Source: Diphasiastrum complanatum (Eukaryota > Streptophyta > Lycopodiopsida > Lycopodiales > Lycopodiaceae). Taken from it: a stretch of 64,000 bases of DNA. Position 1 is the stretch's first letter. The number at the start of each line of letters is the position of its first letter. Position numbers and translations under genes: made by a program. The notes under the pieces are model-generated. The model was not told the DNA's origin. It saw only the letters and a program-made list of their open reading frames with translations, and searched no databases. The DNA is taken from the NCBI GenBank assembly GCA_029204225.1, contig CM055094.1, positions 9,343,234-9,407,233 on the forward strand. Direction: 5' to 3'. Below, one piece after another: positions 45,737 to 56,897 of the stretch.

Positions 45737-47171
45737 ATATCCCCCACCAAAATTGGTGGCGGTCCCACAACACCTCGCGAGATCATTCACTTTGGACTTT
45801 GATTGGCCTCGCGTCATACCTTGATGAGATGGTACTGGACCTTTTCCATAAAAACCAAGCATTCTGAATTAAAAATCCTTTTTGTGCGGTAGAAAAAACT
45901 GATTTGCACTTGAAAGCCATTTGGATGTTGTCCAAGCTATGAATCACGATTCCCACGATCCGCCCAGCATCGTATCTCAATAGTATAATCTAACTACTGG
46001 CAGCTGATCTTGCACGGTATCGGATGCCATCGGAATATTTGGATTGAAAGCCAGGGTTGGAAGGCAATCATCCCATCTAGTGGATACCGACGCCGACACT
46101 ATCAAATCATTCACAAAGAGCACAAATTGCCTAACAGTTGGATCTGGCGAATGGTGATATTTTGCTGCATGAAACTGGAGTGCTCAGTTGAAATCAATTG
46201 AGATTTGCTAGTTGTATTTCTGATAGATAATTGGCCAGTTGGGGGTGTGGATGTTGACTTCTTCCACTGGAATTCCCAACTCTTTCCACTTGTTGCATCG
46301 TGACATTGGAACATAATATGGGTCAACTCCCAATTGGCGAGGGCCGGCTACGTAACTCCTTATAGATTCAAGAGTCTTTTAGAAAACAATCATGCGCCAA
46401 GCCGGTTGCTCTCCCAATGCTGGTAACTTGTCCAATTCTTTGTCGACCTCTATCTCAGGGGTTTTGAACTTTATCACCCAATCACCCCTCGAGAATTCAT
46501 GCGGATGGTGCTGCAAGAAAGTCTGAATTTGGTCCTCGATGGTGATTGGTTTTTGAAATAACGGCCTGGTCCTTGAAGTAGATGGACCTGTTCCTTGGCC
46601 AGTGCATATGGTATTCCTTATGTAGTATCTCCATTTTCTCTTTGATCCATTCCAGCATCCATTCCTCCCTGATCCTGTTGTTGAGGCAAGAATTGAGGCA
46701 TAACCGAAACGATGGTCTGACAAGACTTGAACGACTACTTTCTCGTAATCTTTGGTTATTGCTTTTGCCTTGGCCAACTCGGTCGCTGATGTGAGTTTTA
46801 ATTTATCGAATCGGCTTTGGAATCCTGCCAATGAAAGTTGATAAGTCTAAACCTTCTTGAACAAATAATTGATCTCCTCTAACGAGACAGGATGATCAGG
46901 TACTTGCGTCTGAATATATGTGTCGCGTTCAAGGGTGGTCGCATTTAATTCACCTTGAAGCCTTTTGCGATCTTACGCAACTGTGTCCAATTGCCCCTGA
47001 AGCAGCAACACCTATTGTTTGGCATCTTGGACAACTTGATCCACTTGATCCTACATGGTAGTTAATGTATTCTGAAGAATGGCCACATAGCCTTCTAGAG
47101 CTTCGACTGATTGTTGGGCGGTGACGTGACGCGGATGGTGAGTCAAAAATTACGACCTCGCTACATACCAT
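45737..47171 (-). pseudogene. 3' internal region of an LTR element with a coiled-coil ORF
   Basis: Reading down from 47171, frames broken by a few stops encode a long helical region (VLLLQGQLDTVA, RLQGELNATTLERDTYIQTQ). This is followed by an open frame 46831-46379: GFQSRFDKLKLTSATELAKA, YEKVVVQVLSDHRFGYASIL, then a proline- and charge-rich end. It lies between unknown upstream sequence and the 3' LTR, where env-like or extra ORFs occur in some plant gypsy elements. No RT or integrase motif is present nearby. The function is unknown; the link to the LTR rests on orientation and position. Confidence 0.5.
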
Positions 47172-47920
47172 CGGCGACTAGATGCTTGTGGAAGAAGTTA
47201 CCTAGCACAGTTGATTTCCTTTGTTCTGTAGCTATTAGCCATTGTCATGAGACAATATGCTTGGGCCTTTGAAGAAGTGAAGGAACTTCACTTGATTCTG
47301 TGCACTCACATGAGCAGATAAAACTATTCAAGTACTTATACATCAAAATTGCACTTTATAAACTAATATCTTCTATACTATATTTTCTGTGTATTTGCAT
47401 CACAAGAAAGGGGCATGAAGATTGGGTCATTTGTGTCCCTTATATCCATAGGTGTTTCATACTTCACTTGAATGGTCTTTTTTTTTAAAATCAATTTGAA
47501 ATGCAACAACCATCTACAATAACTTTGAATACATGCACCTAGAAAAGAGATGGTTATGGCCTCTAGTGAAGCACATGACAATAAGCATGTACCCATTTCC
47601 TTTAAACTTGGCGCATTTAAACTCCAATTATTGGAACTCATTTAAAATCCTTTAAACATCACATTTTGAAAAGACCTTAGTCTTAGTCTTGATAAAAGAG
47701 GCCATAAAAAAGAGTCTTAAGAGAGGCAATGTTCCATGCTCACTAATATTACAAAGCAAATATACAGGATTTCAACAAGGATAGATTATGTGTGAGAGAT
47801 GGAGATCGTGCAGCTTACACATCCAACCTCTTCTTATATTTATGCTTTCCCTTCATAATTGCCTCAATCAACACTACATTTTTCAGTACAGTATTAATCT
47901 CTTCCACATGTGCATCTTCT
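47172..47920. other. no recognised gene
   Basis: Spacer between the LTR element and the DNA transposon copy A. Confidence 0.4.
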
Positions 47921-47924
47921 GGAA

Positions 47925-47952
47925 GGTTTAATACAAATCATGGCAATATTGA
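47925..47952 (+). repeat. 28-bp inverted repeat, left arm
   Basis: Starts GGTTTAATACAAATC; the reverse complement is found base for base at 52639-52666. Confidence 0.85.
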
Positions 47953-48586
47953 TCCTAAGAATGCTTATTGAATTAGCACACTTAGCGATTATGTGTCGAA
48001 TCCGAGATTTCATTCATTAAAAACTTTTATATTAGGGGAAATATGGGCTCAAAATGGGACCTTTAAGAAATTTCACTTTAGAGAGAGGTTAGGTAGAGAG
48101 AGAATGCAAGCCAGTAACTTCTGGTTGTCGTTTTCCAAGTTTTTGGCCTTGCTCGACGTTTAACTGGTATGGTTAAGTTCAGACAATAGTTAGTTAAGCA
48201 TGAGATGTAATAACTTCTCTTTATGCTCATTCCAAAATTCGGGACTAGAGCTTTAAGACTGCAAATCTTGGTGTGTTCAATGCAAAAACTGAAGCGGGGG
48301 TAGCAGAACTTTTGAAATCACTATATGCTTATAGTGAAATATGAGGCGGGACTATTTTTCAACGTGACATAAACATTACAAAAGTAAGGTATGCTAGATC
48401 TATTGATGTCGATTTACTGTAGTTTGAAGCATTTACAGATTGTAGCTTTCAACAATGGCAATGTTCCATTTGCATGTTGCTCTTCCTATGGAATGCACTC
48501 CAAATATTAAGAAAAATCCGAAAGTTGTAGAGAATGTTGCTGCGATAGTTATAGAATTGAGAATGAATAATCATATGAATATAGAT

Positions 48587-50990
48587 TTGTGGGTGATGGA
48601 TCGATTTATCCTAATGATCCAACTACCAATTTGTGTCCAGATTTTAAGTCCATAACTCATCTTCTCAGATTTGTATGTGAAGGAAATAGCGGATTACTTG
48701 GACATTGTCAAAGGTTGTGTGATATTGGAATGCATAGCGTATATTGTCTTAATCAGCAATTACAGTTTGCTAATCAACAATTGCAACATGCAAATCAGTA
48801 ATTACTTCATTATGTGCAACACACTAGTGCTGAAAACAATGCACTCAAGAATGCTATGTCAGAGTTGAATGCTACAGTCGCTACTTTTCGGGGATCAAAC
48901 CAAGAAATGTTAGAATCCATGAAAAAGTTGCGATCTGAGAGTTTAAAATCTGTTGTTGATATAAAAGTTATAAAAAAGACAATGATGAAGAGGAAAAAAA
49001 AGAGAGTACTGATGAAGAATATCGATGACTTATTTACACATAGCGGTAATCAGAAAAAAAGAATTCGAACATTCAAGTATGTTTTCATAAGAACTGTTTA
49101 TTTGATTTGTATATGTCATTTAAGTTTGATTTGCACTTGATAACATGGATTATTTATTTATTAAGAATAATATGAGTTTCACACGTTTGTTGTAGATCAT
49201 GTTTGGTGGCAAAGAACTATTTTACAAATCGTGCATGCATTGGATCATCTTTAAGTCATGTTTTACCAAGAAAGTCAGCAAATGAAATGATGAAAAATGT
49301 TCGGTTTGAAAAAATGAAAAATGAAATTGCAGAGACCGTTTTGATTAAGGTTCAGTCATACTTGGATGCAAATGTGATTGTGGGTGCATGTGATGTTTTT
49401 GGAATTAGCAGAAATGCTTATTCTACTTTTTTTAGAATAGTTAAAGAAGTTTTTTCTCAAGTGATGGTGAAGAAAACTTATCTTCCGCGTCCATATCGGG
49501 TAAGATTAGCAAGAAATTATTATAATGACGGAGTGTTCAAAGTAGTTGGCCAACCACTTCATATACTTGAATTATACAAATCAGAATATGGCGAGCTCAA
49601 TTACAACGATTACAATAATATTTTCCTTGATATTGAAAATGTTCTAAAATACATTATTCAATTCTATAAACTAGACGAACATCAAGTAAATGGAAAGATC
49701 ATTATTGTAATAAAATTGGATGAATCTAAAATCATCAAAGGTCAAAAGTTGGAACGAGTGAGTGTCACTTTGATGAACAAAATTTCAGATACAGATGATC
49801 GAATGTTTAGTGTTCAATCGAAAAATTACATATGGTGGTTGGCGGGATTCCAAGTATACATTTCAATTTTTATTTAAAGTATTGTTATTAACATTTCATA
49901 CGTTGCCATTTTTTATCGATATGTCATGCATTACTTGCTTCTCTGCAGGTCTTGAAAGAGGACCATAAAATACTTTCATGGATATTTTCAAGAACAAATT
50001 ATGGTGAGATTATAAAGAGACATTTGGGGGGTGAGAAATTTACAGTCCAAAAGCATGGAAGTTTTCAAATTCAATGGCATCTTTCAGGAGATTTGAAAAC
50101 ATTAAAATGTATATATAATGTCTCCCATGGGCAACATCAAAGCATCCATGTCTTTATTGCATGAAGGATTGCAACAATATGAATTTGGGACTATCAAGAA
50201 ACACTGGCCCAACACGAGAAGCTGAAGATTCAAATATGAAAAGTGTTCGGCCAATTCCATTAAAAAATGTTCACATATGCACATTGCATGCTGAAGTTCG
50301 TATTATTGAAAAATTGATTTACTTGCATATTCTCGTAGCATGGAATCATAAATCGGAGTTTGTGGCTAAAGCAACAATTAGGAGGTTGGAAATAGTTCTG
50401 TCAAATGCAGGACTACATAAAGGGAATGTCACGATTGAAAAAAGTGACAGACTCTTTGAAAAAAATGGAAACGTTCCTAATAAGCCATTGATTGGAGGTT
50501 CTAAAGCAAGAAGATTCTTATCCAACCACACATGCAAAGATTCAAGTGTTAGATACGAAATTTGGAGAGAAATTGTTCAAGCCACACGAACACTGGAAGG
50601 AAGTAATCAAGTGGAAAAGAGACAAGTGTGGACCAACTTAGACAAACTCATATGTGTAATCGGGAAAGAAAACCTATCATCAGAAGATATGAGGACTTTG
50701 CAAAATCAGTGCACTACAATTATAAAATCTGTACATGATTGTTGGGGAAAAGACAATGTTACACATTACATGGTGTTAATCTATATCATTATCTGGTACT
50801 TATCTATTTCAGGCTTATATTTTTTTCTACTGATGTAACTAATAAAAACTCTTGTTTGCAGCACATCTTTCTTCATCATGCAACTCATTTTGCAAAGGAA
50901 TATGGGAGCTTAAGTATCTAGTCATCACAAGGCATGGAAAAATCTCATTGGCAAATACCAATATAATATTCACGTACCAGATCTTAATCA
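48587..50990 (+). pseudogene. transposase-like gene of copy A
   Basis: Several exons. 48587 to about 49060 encodes a Cys-rich start (DPTTNLCPDF, GHCQRLCDIGMHSVYC) and a coiled coil (LNQQLQFANQQLQHANQ, ENNALKNAMSELNATVATFR) with one stop. The next exon is 49196-49853, then a 95-bp GT-AG intron (49854-49948, phase 0), an exon 49949-50772, an 89-bp intron (50773-50861, phase 0) and the last exon from 50862. Candidate DDE acids are D in KLDESKI (49719-49721), D in SGDLKTL (50090-50092) and E in SSQGMEKSHW (50937-50939). A C-x2-C pair (PCLYCMKDC) lies after the second D. A frameshift near 50140 and a TAG near 50919 break it. The pattern resembles transposase-like proteins I recall from cnidarian genomes (a D-x-K box then C-x2-C, and QGVEK near the end); that comparison is from memory. 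Confidence 0.6.
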
Positions 50991-51956
50991 TCGTATTCAA
51001 CAACGTTTGCTATGCTAATGTCATGTCCTCCAATGGCCTCTACATTTTTAGAGGGGGTATACCGAGTCCTTGCAGGATATTTTTTTTGGAATTCCAAAAA
51101 TTCCTCCTCTGTAGGCAAAGTTTTTTCATAGGCTTTAGATTTTTCAATCATGGCCTCCAAGGCTTCATTGCCAGATTTCCAATTGCCATCTTTATTATAG
51201 TCTATCCCACTTTCAAGGTCATCATATGTGTAATCAACAATGTCAGAAAATTCTGATAAATTTTGTGCAAAAATTGAGAGGATTTCATCCTCTTTCAAAT
51301 TCAAAACATCTTCTATATCATTAAATGAAATATAACTCTCATTATTATAAAATATACAGGAATATTGAGTAGAGTTAATTGATTAACAAGAGATGCAGAT
51401 GGATGAAAATCAGAGAGGATTATAGAACAATGGAGAGTTTTCTAATAATTTGAAGCCATAGATGCTTCAGCTTCAATTCCTATATCAATATCTACATCAT
51501 CTACATCAACTACAGCAGATGCAGATGCTTCAATTATTGGAACAGTAGAAGATTCAACAGACTCATCCTCTGCAATTTCAACAGATATGTAAAAGACAAA
51601 AGCCATTCATTTGATTAGAAGACGACATATTCTTTTGTAGATACCACAATATATATTTCTTTTGAAATGATCATGCGGGTTAGAGTACTTTCTGTTGTGT
51701 TTATGCTTAGAGGAGGGTTGGGAATGAACAAGGTCCTAAAAATGAACGAAATAAAAAGTATCTATATCCTGAACAAGAGTACTAATAATTTGAGAAAAAT
51801 TATCAAGAAGAAAAAGTAGATTATAACGATTCTCATGAACTAGCTTATCGATATCGAAGGGTGCAAAAAAAATACTCTGATTTCTCAAATGGAGTGTCAC
51901 TGGCATTCAAAAAAATTTAGAAGTTTGTCATCTGAGGACATGGAGGAACTAGCCAT
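50984..51956 (-). pseudogene. convergent small acidic gene with SAM-like start, copy A
   Basis: Starts at 51956 (ATG GCT AGT) and in copy A runs through a frame-damaged first exon similar to the intact one in copy B. A later region (about 51590-50984) holds STVPIIEASASAVVDVDDVD, NYQKTLHCSIILSD and, after a shift, LKEDEILSIFAQNLSEFSDI, then KSKAYEKTLPTEEEFLEFQK to a stop at 50984. It ends within about 40 bp of the transposase end, so the genes converge. It is probably an accessory protein of the element; the function is unknown. Confidence 0.55.
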
Positions 51957-51965
51957 AATGAACCT

Positions 51966-52156
51966 GATATCGGTTCAACGCGACTGAATGATTTCGGTCG
52001 AGGACTAAACAACAATGCACGCATTGATCCGATATCATTTTGACGAGACTAAAATTTTGTGGATGAGCACACGTCAAAAGAGGGTGATATCGCTTCAACG
52101 TGCATGAATGAATCCGACCATGCATTGTAGGCGAAGGCCCGCATCGATTCGATATC
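51966..52156. repeat. GATATC-bounded repeat modules (copy A)
   Basis: GATATC occurs at 51966, 52031, 52086 and 52151: two modules, each 65 bp from first to second GATATC, with a 120-bp period. Within a module the ends are inverted copies of each other (GATATCGGTTCAACGCG and CGCATTGATCCGATATC). They lie upstream of the minus-strand gene, starting 10 bp from its ATG. Confidence 0.8.
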
Positions 52157-52330
52157 GTGAGAGAGAAAGAAAACAAAAAGACGAAGTTCAAAATAAAAAA
52201 TCACGGAATCAAAATATGGAGAGTGGTGCCCATATTTATATCCTATTCCTGTTGATCACAGCCATACATTTGTAAGATAGTGAATTGAGGACCGCGACCT
52301 ATATTTATCCACCAATCAGAGTGAGACATA

Positions 52331-52480
52331 TTTGTACCTCCGTCCGAATACATTAAATAGTCTATCACTAGATTCTCCGAATCATCATTAGCACTGATCC
52401 TAAAATTTGTACCTACATCGAATACATTGAATAGTCTATCACTAGCCTTTCCAAATCATCATTCGTCCTGACCCTAAAAT
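52331..52480. repeat. 75-bp tandem duplication (copy A)
   Basis: TTTGTACCT.C.TC.GAATACATT starts both units (52331, 52406), and both hold AATAGTCTATCACTAG. The pair is conserved in copy B (about 58546 and 58622). Confidence 0.8.
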
Positions 52481-52638
52481 TCTCTGATATCGTAAAACAA
52501 ATATTAAATGGACATCATTGAAAAATGTGTAGGAGGGAAATTATTACAGACTCTCGTTCTATTTAAGCACCATAAAGACGAATTCTTTTCTTTTGAGATA
52601 ATTGTTCATGCAGAACATTTTCATAAGGTAGGGCATTT

Positions 52639-52666
52639 TCAATATTGCCATGATTTGTATTAAACC
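52639..52666 (+). repeat. 28-bp inverted repeat, right arm
   Basis: Ends GATTTGTATTAAACC; exact reverse complement of 47925-47952. Confidence 0.85.
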
Positions 52667-53030
52667 TAAGAATGCTTATTCAATTAGCACACTTAGCGAT
52701 TATGTGTCAAATCCGAGATTTCATTCATTAAAAACTTTTATATTACGGGAAATATGGGCTCAAAATGGGCCCTTTAAGAAATTTCACTTTAAAGAGAGGT
52801 TAGGTAGAGAGAGAATGCGAGCCGGTAACTTCTGGTCGTCGTTTTCCGAGTTTTCGGCCTTGCCCGGTGTTTAACTGATATGGTTAAGTTCAGACAATAG
52901 TTAGTTAAGCATGAAATGTAATAACTTCTCTTCATGCTCGTTCCAAAATTTGGGACTAGAGCTTTAAGACTGCAAATCTTGTGTTGCTAATCAACAATTG
53001 CAACGTGCAAGTCAGTAATTACTTCATTAT

Positions 53031-53270
53031 GTGCAACACACTACTGCTGAAAACAATGCACTCAAGAATGCTATTTCAGAGTTGAATGCTACAGTCGCTA
53101 CTCTTCAGGGATCAAACCAAGAAATGTTAGAATCCATGGAAAAGTTGCGATCCGAGAGTTTAAAATTTGTTGTTTATATAAAAGTTATAAAAAAGACAAT
53201 GATGAAGAGGGAAAAAAAGAGAGTACCGATGAAGAATATTGATGACTTATTTACACATAGCGGTAATCAG
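53031..53270 (+). pseudogene. copy B transposase coiled-coil exon
   Basis: Matches 48814-49060 of copy A closely (ENNALKNAISELNATVATLQ). It is cut at 53270 by the LTR insertion and resumes at 56767. Confidence 0.7.
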
Positions 53271-54011
53271 TGCTGGAGGGTTTGCGGATCCCAAGGTAAC
53301 CCTAGTTAATAAGTGAGAGGGATTTGGCACGCTGCGTGTGTAAGTCCAACCCGATGACCACATAGTTATTTGATTGATTAGTTAAAAGTTAATACAGGAC
53401 TTTAGGCCTTTTTGCGGGACTTTTTATGTCGTAGGGCCTAAATGTCAAGTTAGTGAAGAAAGTTGGGTTTCCCTCCAATTTTGATGGTTTCCACACTTTT
53501 TTTAAAAATTTGAATAAAAAGAGAGGCAAGACTGGACTAATAGTATTCAGAGGCCAGGGTCCTCCTCTCTACTATAAAAAGAGACCAACTCGAGTTGCTC
53601 CTGATGTTCATTTCCTCATTTCAATAAAGCGAATTGGTTCTCTTTAGAAATGGATTGATGAATGTCCTTGCTCTTTCTTTTTCTCCCTCCATTTCTCATG
53701 CTTTCTTTGGATTTTGCTAATTGTTGGATCTGATCATTATTGGGATTGCTATTTCTTATTCTTTTTGTGAGAGAAAAATGGAGAGAGAGAAGGGTAAGTT
53801 TCTATCATTGTTGTAGATTTAGGGTTAATGGATGTAGAGTTAATGCTTAGTTTAATGGATGTTAGTGTTAGATCCTCCATTCATGTTGAAATCTGAACTA
53901 TACTATCGCTCTCATGGGAACGAACCTATGCGTGACAACTAACTTCGTCTCTTTGATGCTAGATTGACTAGATTTTGGATTCAGGTTAGGCAAGGAAAGA
54001 AACCCACTACA
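53271..54011 (+). repeat. 5' LTR of the gag-only element
   Basis: 741 bp, TGCTGGAGGG to CACTACA. A TATA motif (CTATAAAAAG) lies at about 53572, and an AATAAAG (a possible polyadenylation signal) at 53622. Confidence 0.85.
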
Positions 54012-54015
54012 ATTT

Positions 54016-54034
54016 TGGCACCGTTTCCGGGGAG
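54016..54034 (+). other. primer binding site, not Met type
   Basis: TGGCACCGTTTCCGGGGAG, four bases after the LTR. It resembles the TGGCGCCGTTGCCGGGGA site of Athila-like gypsy elements, usually assigned to Asp tRNA (from memory). Confidence 0.7.
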
Positions 54035-55229
54035 CTACGCCAATTTTTCAGTTTGCAACATGTTTGGTTGATGGTTAGCTTGCATTAGGCATCTTGTCAT
54101 GGCATGAATAGTATTAAATCTGTATTTTAGGGTTAGTTTGGGATTGATTTTGCTTGATTTCAGTGGATTTACTTGTTTGAAATCTAATCTGATTATTAAA
54201 TAGGAAAAGCTATTTGGATCACCAATCTTTATTTGGATCTGAGATATCAGAGAAAATAACAAAAATCGGTCAAATCTGTCAAATTTGGTCAAAAAGAGAC
54301 AAAAAGCGTCATCAGAGCTCAAAATTTTTTACCCTCTTTCAGGAAACCTTCGCCGAGTTGCAAACACCTTCAGTTTTGTTTACAAAAGCTTCAGTTTTAA
54401 GGGCGGAGATTAATTTCCAGCAGATTTCCAGAAACATCAGAAAAACCACCAAAAAACACCAAAAATGATCAAAACCCTAAAAAATACAGAAAAAGAACCT
54501 TCGTCCGATTCACTGTGGTTATAAGTGATTCAGATCTATCTACTGCCAGATTGGCGAAGAATAATTTCAAAAATAGAAAGGATTTCAGAGGATCAGTTGT
54601 CATATTGTCATATTTTTGTCAAAAAAGTCACTTTTTTGCAAAATTACCAGTATTACTCTTGATTCTTCGCAAAAACCTTTGCTGAGTTTTCAAAACATTC
54701 TATTTATAGGAAAATACTATTTCTGAGTTCGGCGAAGATTCTTTTTTATCAGATCACAAAAAATCTTGATTTTTACCCTCGTCAAATTATAGAAACAGTA
54801 TTTTCTTGTGTCAAAAACCTTCGTCCGGTTTTTTATAATTTTATCTGTGTCAGATCTTCCATCTGAGAAGTCAACGAAGGTTATTTCCCAAGAAATTGTC
54901 AGAAAAGTATTTTTTTTTCCAAAATAGCACTGTCGAACCTTTGCCGAGCCAATCTTCGCCTAGAGAACTTTTGCAAGTCCTATTTTTAGATTCTAATTTT
55001 TCAGATCAAGTCTTTGTCAAAATTTGGATCAAATCTGATATATTCTGAATTGGATTCTAAGAGATTTATCATTTTTGAAAAGTATCGATTGATCGAATTT
55101 CGGAAAGTTTTTCATCATATAGAATCAGATTCTTGAAAAGTGGAATAGATCTAGCAGATCTAATTTGAGATAGTTTTTTGAAAAAATCTATATCCAATCT
55201 CATTATCGATTTGATCTAAATTTGTAAAG
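54035..55229 (+). other. leader of the gag-only element
   Basis: 1.2 kb, T-rich, without a supported gene. CTTCG.CGA-type words (for example CCTTCGCCGAG, CCTTCGTCCGA) recur about ten times between 54340 and 54970. Confidence 0.5.
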
Positions 55230-56223
55230 ATGGCTGCCCCTGGAGCTGCTCCTAAAGGTGCTCCACAGGAGGTCAATCCAATTATTGTTAGAAGGCCACC
55301 CCGATTGGATCTACCCGAATATAATGTATTAACAGATCCAGTTAGATTTCTGCAGATCTATGCTAAATCCTGTGAGGTCTATGGTGAGATTTATCCTCAA
55401 GATAAACTTAAGCTATTTCTTATGGCGTTAATAGGCGCAGCACAAGATTGGTATTAACCAAGATGAAACTAAGTGTACAGATTGGGAGGTTGTTAAACGA
55501 GACCTTATCACACGGTTCAAACCGCAGAAGTTTATGGAAGACCCTTTCCTACTTTTAAGTAAAATTAAAATGGAAAAGCGAGAAATGGTTCGAGATTAAA
55601 TCGAAAGGGTGAAACATCTTAGATCTGAATGTGAACCTGAGTTGATTAATGAAAATGCCATGATTATGTGGTTTTTGTCAGGTCTACCTAAACAGATCAG
55701 ACGTTGGCTGAAACGCCATAATGAGTACGCACTTTTGCAAAATGCTATGGACGATGCAATTCGAGAGGAGGATGAAGATTCAGATGATGAGCCGAATGTC
55801 AGTATGTTGCCTTATACAGCAGGGCAGACTACTACAACATCCACTACTATTGCATCAACGAATGCCAATGCTACTGCAGAAATGATGCTCAATGAGTTCG
55901 AGAAACTTGGCAAGACCCAGCAGAAACAGATGAAAAAGTTGCAATTGCAATTTGATGAGAAGATCAAAGCATTGGAAAATTTCCACGAAGAAGCGAACAA
56001 GGAACCTGAGAAGTTTGCAAAGACTTTTTCTACCAGGAAAAATGTTTGGTGTTCTATTTGTACAGGAAATCACATAGTGAACGAGTGTCCTCAATTGAAA
56101 AAACGAATGGAAATCAGTGTTTGTCATTTGTGTAATTCATCTGACCATGAGACTGCTTTTTGCAACTTCAACCCTCGGATAATTCAGCAACGGTATGCCC
56201 AGATGGGATATCAAGAACCATAG
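55230..56223 (+). pseudogene. gag of the gag-only element
   Basis: ATG at 55230. RPPRLDLPEYNVLTDPVRFL and KLFLMALIGAAQDWY begin the Retrotrans_gag core; a frameshift at 55455 and a TAA at about 55597 interrupt it. It is then open for 204 codons (LPKQIRRWLKRHNEYALLQN, a Thr/Ala-rich linker, a helical region). It closes with two knuckles: CSICTGNHIVNEC (C-x2-C-x3-H-x4-C, one residue short) and CHLCNSSDHETAFC (C-x2-C-x4-H-x4-C). Confidence 0.85.
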
Positions 56224-56231
56224 TATGGAGG

Positions 56232-56761
56232 AATTTTTTTAAATTTGAATAAAAAGAGAGGCAAGACTGGACCAATAGGATTCAGAGGCCAGGGTCCTCC
56301 TCTCTACTATAAAAAGAGACCAACTCGAGTTGCTCCTGATGTTCAATTTCTCATTTCAATAAAGCAGATTGGTTCTCTTTAGAAATGGATTGATGAATGT
56401 CTTTGCTCTTCCTTTCTTTTCTTCCATTTCTCATGCTTTCTTTTGATTTTGCTAATTGTTGGTTTGATCATTATTGGGATTGCTATTTCTTATGCTTTTT
56501 GTGAGAGATAAAGGGAGAAAGAGAAGGGTAAGTTTCTATTATTGTTGTGGATTTAGGGTTAATGGAAGTAGGGTTAATGGATGTAGTGTTAATGCTTAGT
56601 GTTAATGGATGTTAGTGTTAGATCCTCCATTCATGTTGAAATCTGAACTATACTATCACTCTCATGGGAACAAACCTACGTGTGACAACTAACTCCGTCT
56701 CTTTGATGCTAGATTGACTAGATCTTGGATTCAGGTTAGGCAAGGAAAGAAACCCACTACA
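56232..56761 (+). repeat. 3' LTR of the gag-only element (5'-truncated)
   Basis: Aligns with 53493-54011 and ends CACTACA. The missing front includes the region before AAATTTGAATAAAAAGAGAG. Confidence 0.85.
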
Positions 56762-56897
56762 ATAAAAAAAAAAGAATTCGAACATGTTTTCATATAAACT
56801 GTTTATTTGATTTGTATATGTCATTTAAGTTTGATTTGCACTTGATAACATGTATTATTTATTTATTAAGAATAATATGCGTTTCATACATTTGTTG

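Larger units (their letters stand above)
47925..52666 (+). mobile_element. putative two-gene DNA transposon, copy A
   Basis: A 4742-bp unit bounded by a perfect 28-bp inverted repeat (47925-47952 and 52639-52666). It carries a plus-strand transposase-like gene and a convergent minus-strand small gene. Copy B repeats this order directly downstream, minus deletions. No target duplication was recognised: bases outside the right repeat match bases just inside the left one, so the inverted repeat may instead mark a rearranged junction between the two copies. Confidence 0.6.
53271..56761 (+). mobile_element. gag-only LTR retrotransposon (deletion derivative)
   Basis: 5' LTR 53271-54011, primer site at 54016, gag 55230-56223, then a partial 3' LTR about 56232-56761. 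No pol is present. The gag stop is followed within about 10 bp by sequence from the middle of the LTR, so a single deletion probably removed pol, the polypurine tract and the first 230 bp of the 3' LTR. The flanks ATCAG (53266-53270) and ATAAA (56762-56766) fit a decayed 5-bp target duplication: in copy A the uninterrupted site is ATCAG followed by seven A and GAATTCG. Confidence 0.85.

Noticed and set aside
53271-56761. Calling the gag-only element a genuine TR-GAG
   Set aside because: The truncated 3' LTR next to the gag stop shows a deletion, so the gag-only state may be secondary.
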